Positions 1-11,540 of a DNA stretch of 64,000 nt are shown in pieces. The DNA comes from Aselliscus stoliczkanus. Lineage: Eukaryota > Chordata > Mammalia > Chiroptera > Hipposideridae. The position numbers were made by a program, and so were the translations under genes. The stretch spans positions 134,776,421 through 134,840,420 of the forward strand of contig CM066733.1 of assembly GCA_033961575.1 (NCBI GenBank), given 5' to 3'. The notes under the pieces were generated by a model. That model was not told where the DNA came from, did no database searches, and worked only from the letters and a program-made list of their open reading frames with translations. Within the stretch, counting starts at the first letter, position 1, and each line of letters starts with the position of its first letter.

Positions 1-115
1 TTAGCGTTTTGTGCCATTTGTTTCCCCACTTGACTTTGTGGCTAGATAACACTTTTCCACTCTAATTGTATCCTTTCTGCATATTCAAATTTTAATCATT
101 ATATACCTATGTTAG

Positions 116-1589
<1,474 letters not shown>

Positions 1590-2497
1590 GTTAGATGAAG
1601 CTAACTTACCAAAAGAAATAAATCTGGTAGATGATTACTTTGAACTTGTCCAGCATGAGTACAAGAAGTGGCAGGAGAACAAAGAGCAGGGGCGGAGAGA
1701 GCTGCACGCTCAGAATCCTTTGGAACCTTCCATTCCCCAGCTTTCTCTCATGGACGTAAAGTGTGAAACACCCAACTGTCCTTTCTTCATGTCTGTGAAT
1801 ACCCAGCCTTTGTGCCATGAATGCGCAGAGAGGCGGCAAAAGAACCAGAACAAATCCCCAAAGCTGAACTCCAAGCTGGGCCCTGACATGATGCTTGGGG
1901 CCTCTAGGGGCGAGGCCTACGAGCCAATGGCCTGGAGCCCCGAGGAGGCCACTGGCGGGCCTCGTTCAGCCCCTCCAACAGCACCCAGCCTCTTCCTGTT
2001 CAGCGAGACCACCGCTATGAAATGCAGGAGCCCTGGCTGCCCTTTCACATTGAACGTGCAACACAACGGATTCTGTGAGCGTTGCCACAATGCCCGGCAA
2101 CTCAATACGGGCCACATCTCGGACAACGTGAGACATTTAGATCCTGGTAAGTGCCGAGCCTGCCTCCAGGATGTCACCAGGACATTTAATGGGATCTGCA
2201 GTACTTGCTTCAAAAGGACTACGACAGAGCCCTCCTTGAACCTCAGCTCCAGCATTCCTCCTTCCTGTCATCAGAGGTCCAAGTCGGACCCGTCGCAGCT
2301 CATGCAGAGTCCCTCCTCACATCCTTGCCACCGAGCTGGGAATGAGGTCCCTACTGGCTGCCTCTCTCAGGCCGCACGGACTCCAGGGGACAGGACGGGG
2401 ACAAGCAAGTGCAGAAAAGCTGGCTGCATGTATTTTGGGACTCCAGAAAACCAGGGCTTTTGCACGCTGTGTTTCATCGAATACAGAGAAAATAAAC
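1590..2497 (+). CDS. TNFAIP3: TNFAIP3 (A20) exon 7, end of OTU domain and zinc fingers 1-4
   Basis: This 908-nt exon encodes about 303 residues. It starts with the G completing the Lys codon, then [20 protein letters not shown], the last part of the OTU domain. Four A20-type zinc fingers follow. ZnF1 (1762-1824), ZnF2 (2023-2085) and ZnF4 (2410-2472) are Cx4Cx11CxxC; ZnF3 (2152-2208) is CxxCx11CxxC. All sixteen zinc-binding Cys are present. ZnF4 is the family's Lys63-ubiquitin-binding finger. The IKK-beta phosphosite corresponding to human Ser381 is kept (PQLSLMD; Ser codon 1744-1746). The MALT1 cleavage site corresponding to human Arg439 is also kept (GASR/G; Arg codon 1906-1908). The linker just before the MALT1 site seems about four residues shorter than in man. 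The exon ends with C before the donor GTAAGT at 2498; that C plus AT of the next exon makes His. An in-frame Met at 1519 lies in intron and is not a start. Confidence 0.98.
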
Positions 2498-2988
2498 GTA
2501 AGTGAAATGATGGATGTTTTAACCCATTTCTAAACTCCAGTGTAGAAGGGGTTTTTTTTCTTCCTGAACTTCCAGAAAGGGGGCCCTCTGGGCAGTGGGG
2601 TAAAATACCACACAGAGGGTATTACCACACAGTGGCTCTGCCAGCCAAACATGGAAGCAAAAGGCACAGAATACCAGGTTCCAAAACCCGAAAGTGCCCT
2701 GTAGATAGAATTCATAGAATGTTTCCATAGGTCATTTGGTGGTGTGTTTATAGAGTTTAAACTAGACTTCTTTTGAAACTTTGGTATAATGGGGAAAAGT
2801 CAAAATCTGAAGAGCAGCAGCTGAAGAGAGGAAGTCTCCACTGACATTGGAAGAGAACATTTGTGGTTTTAAAAATCTCTAACGTGAAAGATGGACGGGC
2901 AGTTAATGTGTCTCTGTTCTGCCCTGTGACTGACCAGTGCAGCATGTTCAAAAGTGAGAGATTCATAAAGTCAGAGATGTTTCAGTGG

Positions 2989-2990
<2 letters not shown>

Positions 2991-3020
<30 letters not shown>
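2991..3020. repeat. (CA)15 microsatellite
   Basis: An uninterrupted AC dinucleotide tract directly abuts the TIR element at 3021. Confidence 0.98.
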
Positions 3021-3025
<5 letters not shown>

Positions 3026-3104
3026 AGTTTGGACAATTAAGTTCGCAAACTTCACCGTGTGCTTAAAAGGCGGAAAGTTTGTGAACTTAATTGTCTGACT
3101 TTTT
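3021..3104. mobile_element. short mariner-type MITE in TNFAIP3 intron 7
   Basis: The two ends are inverted repeats of about 28 bp: the left arm (3023-3050) contains GACAATTAAGTTCGCAAAC and the right arm (3077-3104) contains GTTTGTGAACTTAATTGTC. The loop is only 26 bp. Length, TIR content and the flanking TA-rich DNA fit a Tc1/mariner MITE. It carries no coding capacity. Confidence 0.75.
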
Positions 3105-3142
3105 ATATATATACACACATACATACATACATACATACATAC
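3105..3142. repeat. TA / (CATA)n microsatellite
   Basis: A TATATATATA run passes into six or seven ACAT units. It lies between the two TIR elements of intron 7. Confidence 0.95.
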
Positions 3143-3369
3143 CAGGGGTGCCAAAAAAATGTAGACAAGTGGACACTGGTCACCATTGCTCAAGCAGTAG
3201 TTAGCCATAATCAGAAGTGTCTGGATGCTGATGGCAACCACTTTGAGCACCTCTTGTAATTGCAGAGGTCAAATGTGACTTGTAATCATCTTTTGTTATC
3301 TGTATATATTGGGTATTACAATTTTAGTATTGTTTTCCTCTCTTAAAATGTGTATACATTTTTTTGGCA

Positions 3370-3373
<4 letters not shown>
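3142..3373 (+). mobile_element. internally deleted Tc1/mariner-like element with transposase C-terminal relic
   Basis: The left terminus CAGGGGTGCCAAAAAAATG (3143-3161) is the inverse complement, with few mismatches, of the right end CATTTTTTTGGCACCGTG (about 3357-3374), giving TIRs of about 25 bp. The internal frame read from about 3165 to 3259 ends in CLDADGNHFEHLL and stop. That resembles the C-terminus of Tc1/mariner-type transposases, so this looks like a deletion derivative that kept the 3' end of the transposase gene. It cannot be autonomous at about 232 bp. Confidence 0.72.
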
Positions 3374-3422
<49 letters not shown>

Positions 3423-3457
3423 GAGAGAGACAGGAGAGAGAGAGCGAGAAAGAGAAG
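3374..3457. repeat. (TG)n followed by GA-rich tract
   Basis: About 23 uninterrupted TG units (3374-3419) are followed by AGAGAGAGACAGG-type purine repeats. The tract starts about 190 bp before the exon 8 acceptor. On the RNA it is a UG repeat, a known ligand class for TDP-43. Any splicing role here is inference. Confidence 0.95.
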
Positions 3458-3466
3458 GTGGCCTAA

Positions 3467-4476
<1,010 letters not shown>

Positions 4477-4761
4477 AGAATGAGCCAGCACAGAGATGTG
4501 CCTCGGACCACGCAGAGCGCCCCCAGGCCCAAGTGTGCCCGGGCCTCCTGCAAGAACATCCTGGCCTGCCGCAGTGAGGAGCTCTGCATCGAGTGCCAGC
4601 ACCTGGGCCAGCGTGCGGGCGCCGGAGCCCACCTGGGTGAACCGGGCCCTGAAGAGCCGCCCAAGCAGCGCTGCCGGGCCCCCGCCTGCGATCACTTTGG
4701 CAACGCCAAGTGCAACGGCTACTGCAATGAATGCTTTCAGTTCAAGCAGATGTATGGCTAA
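4477..4761 (+). CDS. TNFAIP3: TNFAIP3 (A20) exon 9, zinc fingers 6 and 7, stop
   Basis: This 285-nt terminal coding exon begins in phase 0 with [13 protein letters not shown]. Zinc finger 6 (4534-4596) reads [11 protein letters not shown]...LCIECQ and zinc finger 7 (4672-4734) reads [19 protein letters not shown] and NEC. Both are Cx4Cx11CxxC with all ligands intact. ZnF7 binds linear (Met1) ubiquitin in the known protein and helps recruit A20 to TNF-receptor and CD40 complexes. The protein ends FQFKQMYG, identical to the human C-terminus, with TAA at 4759-4761. The exon is much more GC-rich than its surroundings, which produces long spurious frames on both strands, including one of 189 codons on the minus strand. 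Confidence 0.98.
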   Translation, partial: RMSQHRDVPRTTQSAPRPKCARASCKNILACRSEELCIECQHLGQRAGAGAHLGEPGPEEPPKQRCRAPACDHFGNAKCNGYCNECFQFKQMYG

Positions 4762-4799
4762 CCGGAGACAGGTGAGCCAGTCCCGGCCGTTAGCCAACA

Positions 4800-4807
4800 T
4801 GGTGCTA
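4800..4807 (+). promoter_or_regulatory. miR-29 seed match (8mer)
   Basis: TGGTGCTA is a full 8mer complement to the miR-29 seed, 38 nt after the stop codon. miR-29 has been reported to interact with the A20 mRNA in man. The match is seen; function here is inferred. Confidence 0.5.
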
Positions 4808-5156
4808 TACTCGAAATGCTCTGATGCCACTGGAGGGTCAGTTCCGGCAACAGTAGGCTGGAGGGTGTCTTTGAGCAGGAGAGGAAAGATAAGCTCTGGG
4901 TCGTGGCTGTGAATTTGGTAACCAGGGGACATTCCCAGGTGGCCTTTGAGCAACGCTCGTGACTGGCAGCAGATGGCTGCTCCTCCTCTCTAAGTGGAAG
5001 GCCAGGAACTTTATGGACTTGGAATGCATGCCAGGACTGCATTGTCATCTTTGGAGAAGACGGAAAAGACACAGGGAGCCACTCTCCCTGCCCGCCGTTG
5101 GCCTGGCTCAGAGACCGGAAGCTGAAATCTCGTGGCTCACAGGCCCTCTCGAGAAG

Positions 5157-5173
5157 CTCAGGGGGCTCAGGGA
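5157..5173 (+). promoter_or_regulatory. tandem miR-125 seed matches
   Basis: CTCAGGG occurs at 5157-5163 and again at 5166-5172. The second is followed by A, making a full 8mer. miR-125a/b is reported to repress TNFAIP3 in human lymphoma cells. The two sites are only nine bases apart start to start, so two Argonaute complexes could probably not bind at once. Confidence 0.5.
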
Positions 5174-5586
5174 AAACAGACATTTTCAGTGTCAGTACTT
5201 AGTGGTTTTTCCTTCTCTGACATGTTCCTTTTCCATGGACTGTGATTTCTGAGGCTGCTGAGACTGAGTAAGTTCCTACTGAAAGGCAAACCAGCTGCTC
5301 TTTACGATATGCACCTTGTAAAAATTTTAGTGGAAAGATGTGTAAGTCTTGGTTATCACCATCTTCACTTCTAACGAGGTGTGCATACAAATGTGTACAT
5401 ATATAATGTACCCTTATGTATGAGGGATTTTTTTTTTTTTTTAATGTTGAAATGCTGCCCTAGAGGTATAAGAAGACTAATATCAATAACCTGTTTTCTG
5501 GTTGTTGTTTGGGCACCATGTGTGTACACAGCTTTCCTGAACTCAACCTGCTGCTTTGTTAAAGGCCTGTGTGTGTCGAGTTCACT

Positions 5587-5595
5587 TTATTTATT
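5587..5595 (+). promoter_or_regulatory. AU-rich element (nonamer)
   Basis: TTATTTATT is the classical core ARE bound by TTP and HuR-type proteins. A weaker TTATTTATA lies at 6418-6426. This fits A20 being a fast-decaying immediate-early mRNA. Confidence 0.55.
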
Positions 5596-5884
5596 TTGTT
5601 ACAAACTTAAAGGTTATTTAAATGAAGACTTTTTTTTTTCTGTCCTTTGGAGAACAGTGTAGTGTCTCCCTGAGATATCGCATTTGCTTTGGGTCATGTT
5701 GTGGAGCCAGGCAAGTTCCTGACTGCAGTAGGGGAGTTGGCTTCTCTGATGCACTTTTGTTGCCTTCCCTTGGAGAGAAGGAATTGCATCAGCGGTCAGT
5801 GTGTTAAAATCTCATGGCTGCTTCTTAATGAAACTTTGGCCAGAGCTACTCCCCAGCCACAATATGTAATTGCCTCTGAGTATC

Positions 5885-5891
5885 CTACCTC
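5885..5891 (+). promoter_or_regulatory. let-7 seed match (7mer)
   Basis: CTACCTC pairs with let-7 positions 2-8. let-7 control of A20 has been reported in macrophages. The base after the match is C, so this is a 7mer-m8 only. Confidence 0.4.
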
Positions 5892-6449
5892 CTTAGAGAT
5901 GAGATTGGAAAGAGATTGGAGAAGGTAAAGATGGGTCCCTGGATGATGGTTGTATTTGCTATGTTCATGCTGTGTTCCGGGGTGCTGGGCAGTGACCTCG
6001 TTTCCAGTGAAACCTTAGCATTGGGACCGCAAAACCCTATAACCATGAGGATTAAGGAAAGTTCTTTCTACCCTTGGCCTGTAGCTTCTCTGTGTGTTTC
6101 TGTCATACTTGTTCTAGGATAAAGAAAAAAAAAAAGAGGGCAAACACATTGTCCCCAGAGGTAAAGGCTGCCATTTTGGTTTTTTGGGGTTTTTTTTTCC
6201 GTCTGAACTTCAGACCAGAAAGTATTGGCAATCTGTAGTTCTGCACGGTCTTTACTTGACATGGTTCTACTTGGGATATAATATTGTCCTTGACATAAAT
6301 CTTTATAATTTTTTTCTAAAGAGTTCAAACAACAGTATTTTTATCTAATTCTTTAAGGTTGATATTGTAATAGTTTGTGTGTTTCAATATTCTCATTTTT
6401 AATGTGAAAAAATGGAATTATTTATACTTATTATACAGAATATTTGAAA

Positions 6450-6457
6450 TTTGCACA
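6450..6457 (+). promoter_or_regulatory. miR-19 seed match (8mer)
   Basis: TTTGCACA is the full 8mer for miR-19a/b, about 95 nt before the polyadenylation signal. miR-19 repression of A20 is described in man. A miR-23-type AATGTGA lies just upstream at 6401-6407. Confidence 0.5.
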
Positions 6458-6550
6458 TTTAGTTGTCCCTAGTAGACTTCTGTTTATTCTGTTGGATTTC
6501 TTCAAGTTTTCCTAAATAACTGTAACTTTTCACAAAAGCCAATATTAAAA

Positions 6551-6556
6551 AATAAA
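6551..6556 (+). terminator. TNFAIP3: polyadenylation signal of TNFAIP3
   Basis: A canonical AATAAA sits at the end of the AT-rich 3' UTR, overlapping an ATTAAA at 6544-6549. A T/G-containing stretch (TTTTGACATTGTCT) follows within 35 nt as a possible downstream element. Confidence 0.75.
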
Positions 6557-6575
6557 TTATTTAAGAACAAATTTT

Positions 6576-7150
6576 GACATTGTCTATTTACAAATGATGA
6601 AAGGAAAGGCCCACTAAGACCATGTTTCCCAAACAACTTTATTTCAAGGTATACCTGGGCAGGCAGAGGACACGTCTCTTACCCATGGGTAGTAAGAGGA
6701 CTTTGTAAAAATAAGAACGGCGTGAAGGTAAGACGTCTGGTTTAACAGCAAGGACACAGAGGCCCTCATAGGAGTGGGAAAGGCCTGCCCTGGTCCCATG
6801 AGATGCTAGGGCCCTATTCTCCTCCAAAGGTTTCTGCCCTAACCCTTAATGAAGTACAGAAAGAGAAAACAATAGGGAGGAGCAGAGAGAAAGGAAAGAA
6901 AGCCAAATAGGAGGGGAGGAAGGATGACTGGTGTAAGATTTCCTAGGTCAGACCTTAGAAGAGGTGACTGATGCCCTGGGAAACTGTAAAATGACACATT
7001 CTTCTACCCAATACAGATGTACCCATACGGGATTGATTCAGGAGGTCTGTAAAGTTTCTGGAATACTGTTTTGTGGTTTTTTTGCTAATTTCCCCAGGAG
7101 ATTCTGATCATCAGCCAGATTTGAGAACCACACTTTTAGAAAGTTATAAT
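6576..7150. other. post-gene flank
   Basis: No gene is seen. A short stretch near 7085-7135 (AGATTCTGATCATCAGCC, then TTTGAGAACCAC) looks like the end of an old MER5-type hAT repeat. The rest is not recognised. Confidence 0.5.
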
Positions 7151-7870
7151 TTTTTTTCAACTTGTGGGAAATTTTAAAATACAAGAAGCTGGAGTATAAT
7201 GAACCTCCATATATCCATCATCCAGTTTCAACAATTACCAACATTTTGCCAAATATATTTCACCTCTCACCTCTTCTTATTCTTTCTGGATCATTCCAAA
7301 GCAAATCCCAGATACTGTGTCATCACACCCACAAATACATCAGTGTGCATGTCTGAAGAATATTTTTATGTAACTACCATTATTAAACCTAGCTAAATTA
7401 TTTTTAATATCATTCAATATTAAGTATGTATTCTAAGCTCTCAGATTATCTACTACACAGAGTCCTATTGCTTTTGATTGCTTCCATTTCTTAAGTTTCT
7501 TTTATTCTATAACATTCCCTTTTAATTTTTCTTGTTATTAACTTGTTAGGGCAACCAGGTCATTTGTTCTGGATTTGGCTGATTGCTTTCTTATGGTGTC
7601 ATTTACCTTGTTTTTCTATACTTCTTACTAGATTCTAGTTCAATTAGGCAGGAATAATTTCCAGGTGTTTCATTGCACATCCCATCCTGTATAAGCTGTA
7701 TGAATGCTTACTCTGAAGCATCGCAAAGCCTCAAATTGACCTCTTTTTCTCCATTCTTCTTTGCATCTTTAACAGCATTAAATATGACAATTCTCCAATC
7801 AGCATGATGGACATAAGCATTTGACCATAAGTCATCAGGATTTCTAAAATAGGAAGTGTCTTATAATTAG
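7150..7870. repeat. old L1 (L1M-type) 3' fragment
   Basis: Segments such as AATGAACCTCCATATATCCA, CAACATTTTGCCAAATAT, CAAAGCAAATCCCAGATACT and GGATTTGGCTGATTGC are familiar landmarks of ancient mammalian L1 3' regions. The copy is diverged and has no open frame. Confidence 0.6.
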
Positions 7871-8240
7871 CAAATTTTCTCTGACTCAGGAGAATGATTC
7901 CTAGACAGGAAACTAGGGCAGAGTTAGAGCCAATTGGGGCAGGGCTCCAATCTGGATGGACTTCGGGGGCTAGGGGACCCTATAAATCATATACACAATT
8001 TTATGTTGGGGTATGTAAATTGTTTTTCAGAAGTGGGCCAATCAGAGACTCTTCAGAGTCTCAAAGAAATTGATGACTTTCCAAAAAGGCAAAGAACCTA
8101 GGCATAAGAGGACTGAAAAATAAGACTTGGTAAAAACTGGCTTTGCTTTGACTTGTCTAGATTTTTACTTTCAATGCTGCAGAATGTCACCTTCATACTA
8201 CAGCAGGAGGAAAGCTCAATAGCATCCAAAATTGAACTCT

Positions 8241-8767
8241 GTTTTATTTGTTTGTTTTTTGTTTTTTAAAGATTTTATTGAGGAATTGGGGGAGAGGAAC
8301 AGTGTTGGGAAATTTGGGAAAGGAACCGGTGAAGTTGTTCTTCAGTCTTCGTTGTGGAGGGCACCAGTTGCCATCTGGCTTCCTGTCAGCAGCTCGTGGC
8401 CTCTAAGCTCAAGGTGCTGAGTTCAATCTTAGTTGTGGGTAAACGTAGCCACCATCCCATGCGGGAGTCAAAACCAGCAGCCTTGTTTTTAAGAGCACAT
8501 ATCCTATCCACTGAGCCATCTGTGGCGGCAGCTCAGCTCAAAGTACCCAGTTCAATCTTTAGTTGTGGGTGGGCATAGCCCACCATCGAACAGGCAATCT
8601 TGTTGTTACACCAGCTGAGCCATCCTGCCACCTGTTGGCAGTTCAGCGACAGCTCAGCTAGGGCACAGTGTTCAGTGGCCCATGTGGGAATCAAACCCGT
8701 GGCCCTGCTGCTCAGAGCTTGTGCTCTAAGCCAACTCTTAACCAACTGAGCCACTCAGCCAGCCCTA
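8241..8767 (-). mobile_element. composite multi-module tRNA-derived SINE
   Basis: Read on the minus strand, it starts with a tRNA-like head (GGCTGGCTGAGTGGCTCAG, then GGTTTGATTCCC). Two more tRNA-like modules follow, each opening with ATGGCTCAG, and then a tail ending in AATAAAATCTTT. The target duplication AAAATTGAACT lies at 8228-8238 and 8768-8778. The tail portion (about 8255-8375) matches the tails at 27690, 30850 and 41800. Confidence 0.85.
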
Positions 8768-8778
8768 AAAATTGAACT

Positions 8779-8895
8779 TTTTTTTTTTTTTTTTTTTTTT
8801 TGAGGGCAGTGTCACTGGTCCTCATAAATGGGACCTGAACCTGGGCCGCTGGCTTCCCAAGCCAGCGCTTAACCACTGCGCCACTCGGCCGGCCC
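8779..8895 (-). mobile_element. tRNA-derived SINE, type A, antisense
   Basis: A T run is followed by GAGGGCAGTGTCACTGG and ends in GCGCCACTCGGCCGGCCC. The target duplication AAAATTGAACT (8768-8778, 8896-8906) is the same sequence used by the SINE immediately before it. Confidence 0.92.
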
Positions 8896-10260
8896 AAAAT
8901 TGAACTCTTAATGTATTATCCCAGCCCTCTTTCCACACCCAGGGTAGAATATTATCATCTTCCTAGCCATTTCTAGTTTCTTTTCCCCCTCATCGCACAC
9001 CCAAACTGTTCCATGAAGTGTATTGCCAAAAATGCCTATCAAATCCATTTCTTCCCCTCTATGTTTCTGCTCTAGCGTGGCCTCTCAATTCTCCTTTCCA
9101 GCCCACTCTTTCACTGTACCTATACTAGTTACCTATGCCTGTAAATCATAGACCTGGTGAGGCTCCTCCTCTAATTAAAACTCCCTGATGGCTTTCTACT
9201 GCTCCCAAAGCTGGGTACATGCAGTCAGGAGATGCAGGAAAAGAGTAGGAAACCTCTGAATTCATTTAGCTAATATTTGATATAGATATTATTGCTGGTG
9301 TTCTCCCTTTGTCAGCATCAGACAATCATGGTCTCCTGAGCGGTCCTGAAGTAACTGAATTGCTCAGCTCAGAAGGAATAGCAGTGACACCTTCATTCAT
9401 TTACTTCCTGCATATTGCATTGACACAAATTACATTTGAGTTATCCCTTATTATGTGATTTCATTGCTAAAACCAATGTAGCTGTGCCATCTGTAAATTC
9501 TCATATCTGCATACTTGAACTTTGAAACCAAACTTGCTAATGTTTAAAAATCATCCAAAAAAAGAGTTTCAGGGGGTTTTGAACCCATTTATTGGAAATA
9601 TCAACATATCTACACCTTCCCAACTAATGAACATCAAAGAAGATTGGAATTTACTAGCTGAGTTTCAACAGAAACCTTTGAATAATTGATAGGTGGAAAT
9701 GAAGTATAATTAATCATGAATAGGGAGGCACAACGATTTCTTTTCTATCTACTATTGTTTTTCTACCTTCTTTAGGAGTGCCTTAGCTCTGACAGTTAAC
9801 AAGGATCACAATAAAATGAACTTAGAATCAGACTTTGAAATGGCTTTATCATAAAGTGATAGATGATGATTTTTTTAAATAATGAAGCACATTTACTAAT
9901 TTTATTATTTCTTATTGAGAGCAAAACATGTTTTTACCATTAATAAAAATAATTATTTAAAAATATTGCTTAATTCATCTTTATCTCAGCATTTTAAAAT
10001 TTCTATACTTTGTGTTTTATATAGTATGATTATATTTTATATTCTAATGTTTTATATAGTATGATTATATTTTAGTTAATTTAACACATATATGGTGAAC
10101 GCATAGTATGAGGTCAAAAGTCTTTGGAGTTCAATTTCTAACATGTTATGCAATGCTCTTTACAATTTGAACCAACATAAGTCTTCATTCTTGTTCCTGC
10201 CGCTATATTATATCTGTCTCATGGCCTCCTGGACTCTCTTCTATACTTTTGTGCATTCTC
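8896..10260. other. intergenic, mostly unrecognised
   Basis: No gene is seen. The stretch becomes strongly AT-rich after 9880. A 26-bp sequence, GTTTTATATAGTATGATTAT and six more bases, occurs twice in direct orientation (10014-10039 and 10049-10074). Confidence 0.5.
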
Positions 10261-10264
10261 TAGA

Positions 10265-10615
10265 CTTGGACACCGTTTTGGTGACAGGGCCCCTTTACAT
10301 TCTTAAAAATTATAAAGGACCCCAGAAAGCTTTTGTTTGTGCTATATCTATTTACCATTTCAGAAATTAAAACTAAAATTCAATGCACAGAACACACAAG
10401 CAAACATTTCGTTAGCTTCCGGAATGATGACATCACCTTATATAATGGAGCCTCTGAAAACTCCACTGTGTATTCCTGAGAGACTGAGAGCAAGAAAGGC
10501 AAATAACACCCTTAATGTTGTAATGAACATATTGTTTGACCTCCTGGAGTCCCTGACAGGGACCTCCAAAGGTCTCCTGACCACACTTTCAGAACTTCTG
10601 TTTTAGAACAATGGT
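10265..10615. mobile_element. hAT-Charlie-type DNA transposon fossil
   Basis: Phrases CAGGGCCCCTTTACATTC, AGGACCCCAGAAAGC and AAAACTCCACTGTG, and the terminal CCACACTTTCAGAAC, match an ancient mammalian hAT repeat. Family name is not certain. A second hAT-like start (AATGGTTCTAACCCAG) follows directly at 10609. Confidence 0.5.
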
Positions 10616-11189
10616 TCTAACCCAGGGTTGCCATCAACACACTAGTCACACCAACAGAATGTTTTTGGAACACTCATGTCCATACCCTGCCTCTGGCCAG
10701 AAGGTCAGTGCAGATTGCAGATCGAGGGCCTGTGTAGATTCCACCCCACCAGGCCCTGGCGGAGAGGCTCTCTAAACAATGAGCTCTGTGCTTGTTTGAC
10801 CATGTGCCCCTACCAGTAAAAATATTTAGAGCATGTACTCCCAATATATGTGTGTTTATTTTTTTATAAATTATATACATATATTACCAGATCAATGTAT
10901 GCTGTGCTTTGCAAACATGCAAAAAATTAAGACAATAAATAAAAGAAATGCTACCATTTTCCTGCCATGCCCCAGTGAGCCCTCTGCACACTTGGGAAAC
11001 AGCTGCTGGAGAACGCTCTGCAAATCTCTCTCCCTCTTTGCCTTTTCTCGGCAAATCTGGATGAGCCTTCTGCCTTCCACTCCCCTCTCTTTTCTCCCTT
11101 CACCAGAACCCGGCAGAATTCCTGCCTTCTGTTCTGCATTCTCCCAGATAGCATGAAAAGAACTTGATATTTGATAAAAGAAATTATAG

Positions 11190-11290
11190 GTTCAAACTCT
11201 GGCCCCATTGCCTGTTATTCAGACTTGAGCAAGTTGTCTCATGTCTCTGAGTCTCAGATTCCTCATCTGTAAAATGGTCATTAAATGTTT
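11190..11290 (-). repeat. MIR-like SINE
   Basis: TTGAGCAAGTTGTCTCATG followed by CTCAGATTCCTCATCTGTAA is the conserved MIR core region. The strand is uncertain. Confidence 0.6.
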
Positions 11291-11349
11291 TTAAAAATAT
11301 ATTAGGGAACTTCTCCCCCTCCTACCAGAAAATGTTCTTTTCTATTGAT

Positions 11350-11540
11350 AACCAAGTTAATGGTTCTCAACCCTGGGGACATATTAGAATCAAATAGACA
11401 GTTTTTAAATCCAGCCAATGGCCAGGGTTCCACCTTTAATTGGCCTGGGATGGCACCCTCACATGTTGATTTTTTTATTTTATTTTAAGTTTAGGTAAAT
11501 CTAACATGTAGCCAGCGATTGGAATCACTCATAGCCAAAA
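11350..11540. mobile_element. MER5-like hAT fossil
   Basis: It starts with ATGGTTCTCAACCCTGGGG and continues ACATATTAGAATCA, as in MER5/MER20-type hAT MITEs. The right part is interrupted by a T-rich stretch. Confidence 0.6.

Larger units (their letters stand above)
4762..6575 (+). other. TNFAIP3: TNFAIP3 3' UTR
   Basis: About 1.8 kb separates the stop codon from the AATAAA at 6551-6556, similar to the human 3' UTR length. I see no transposable element in it, which fits constraint. It becomes AT-rich towards the end and holds AU-rich motifs and several microRNA seed matches (listed separately). The cleavage site is estimated about 15-25 nt after the signal. Confidence 0.85.

Noticed and set aside
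4496..4912. 138-codon frame on the plus strand overlapping exon 9
   Set aside because: It is a shifted frame of the true A20 exon, rich in Ala, Ser and Pro as expected for an out-of-frame GC-rich sequence.
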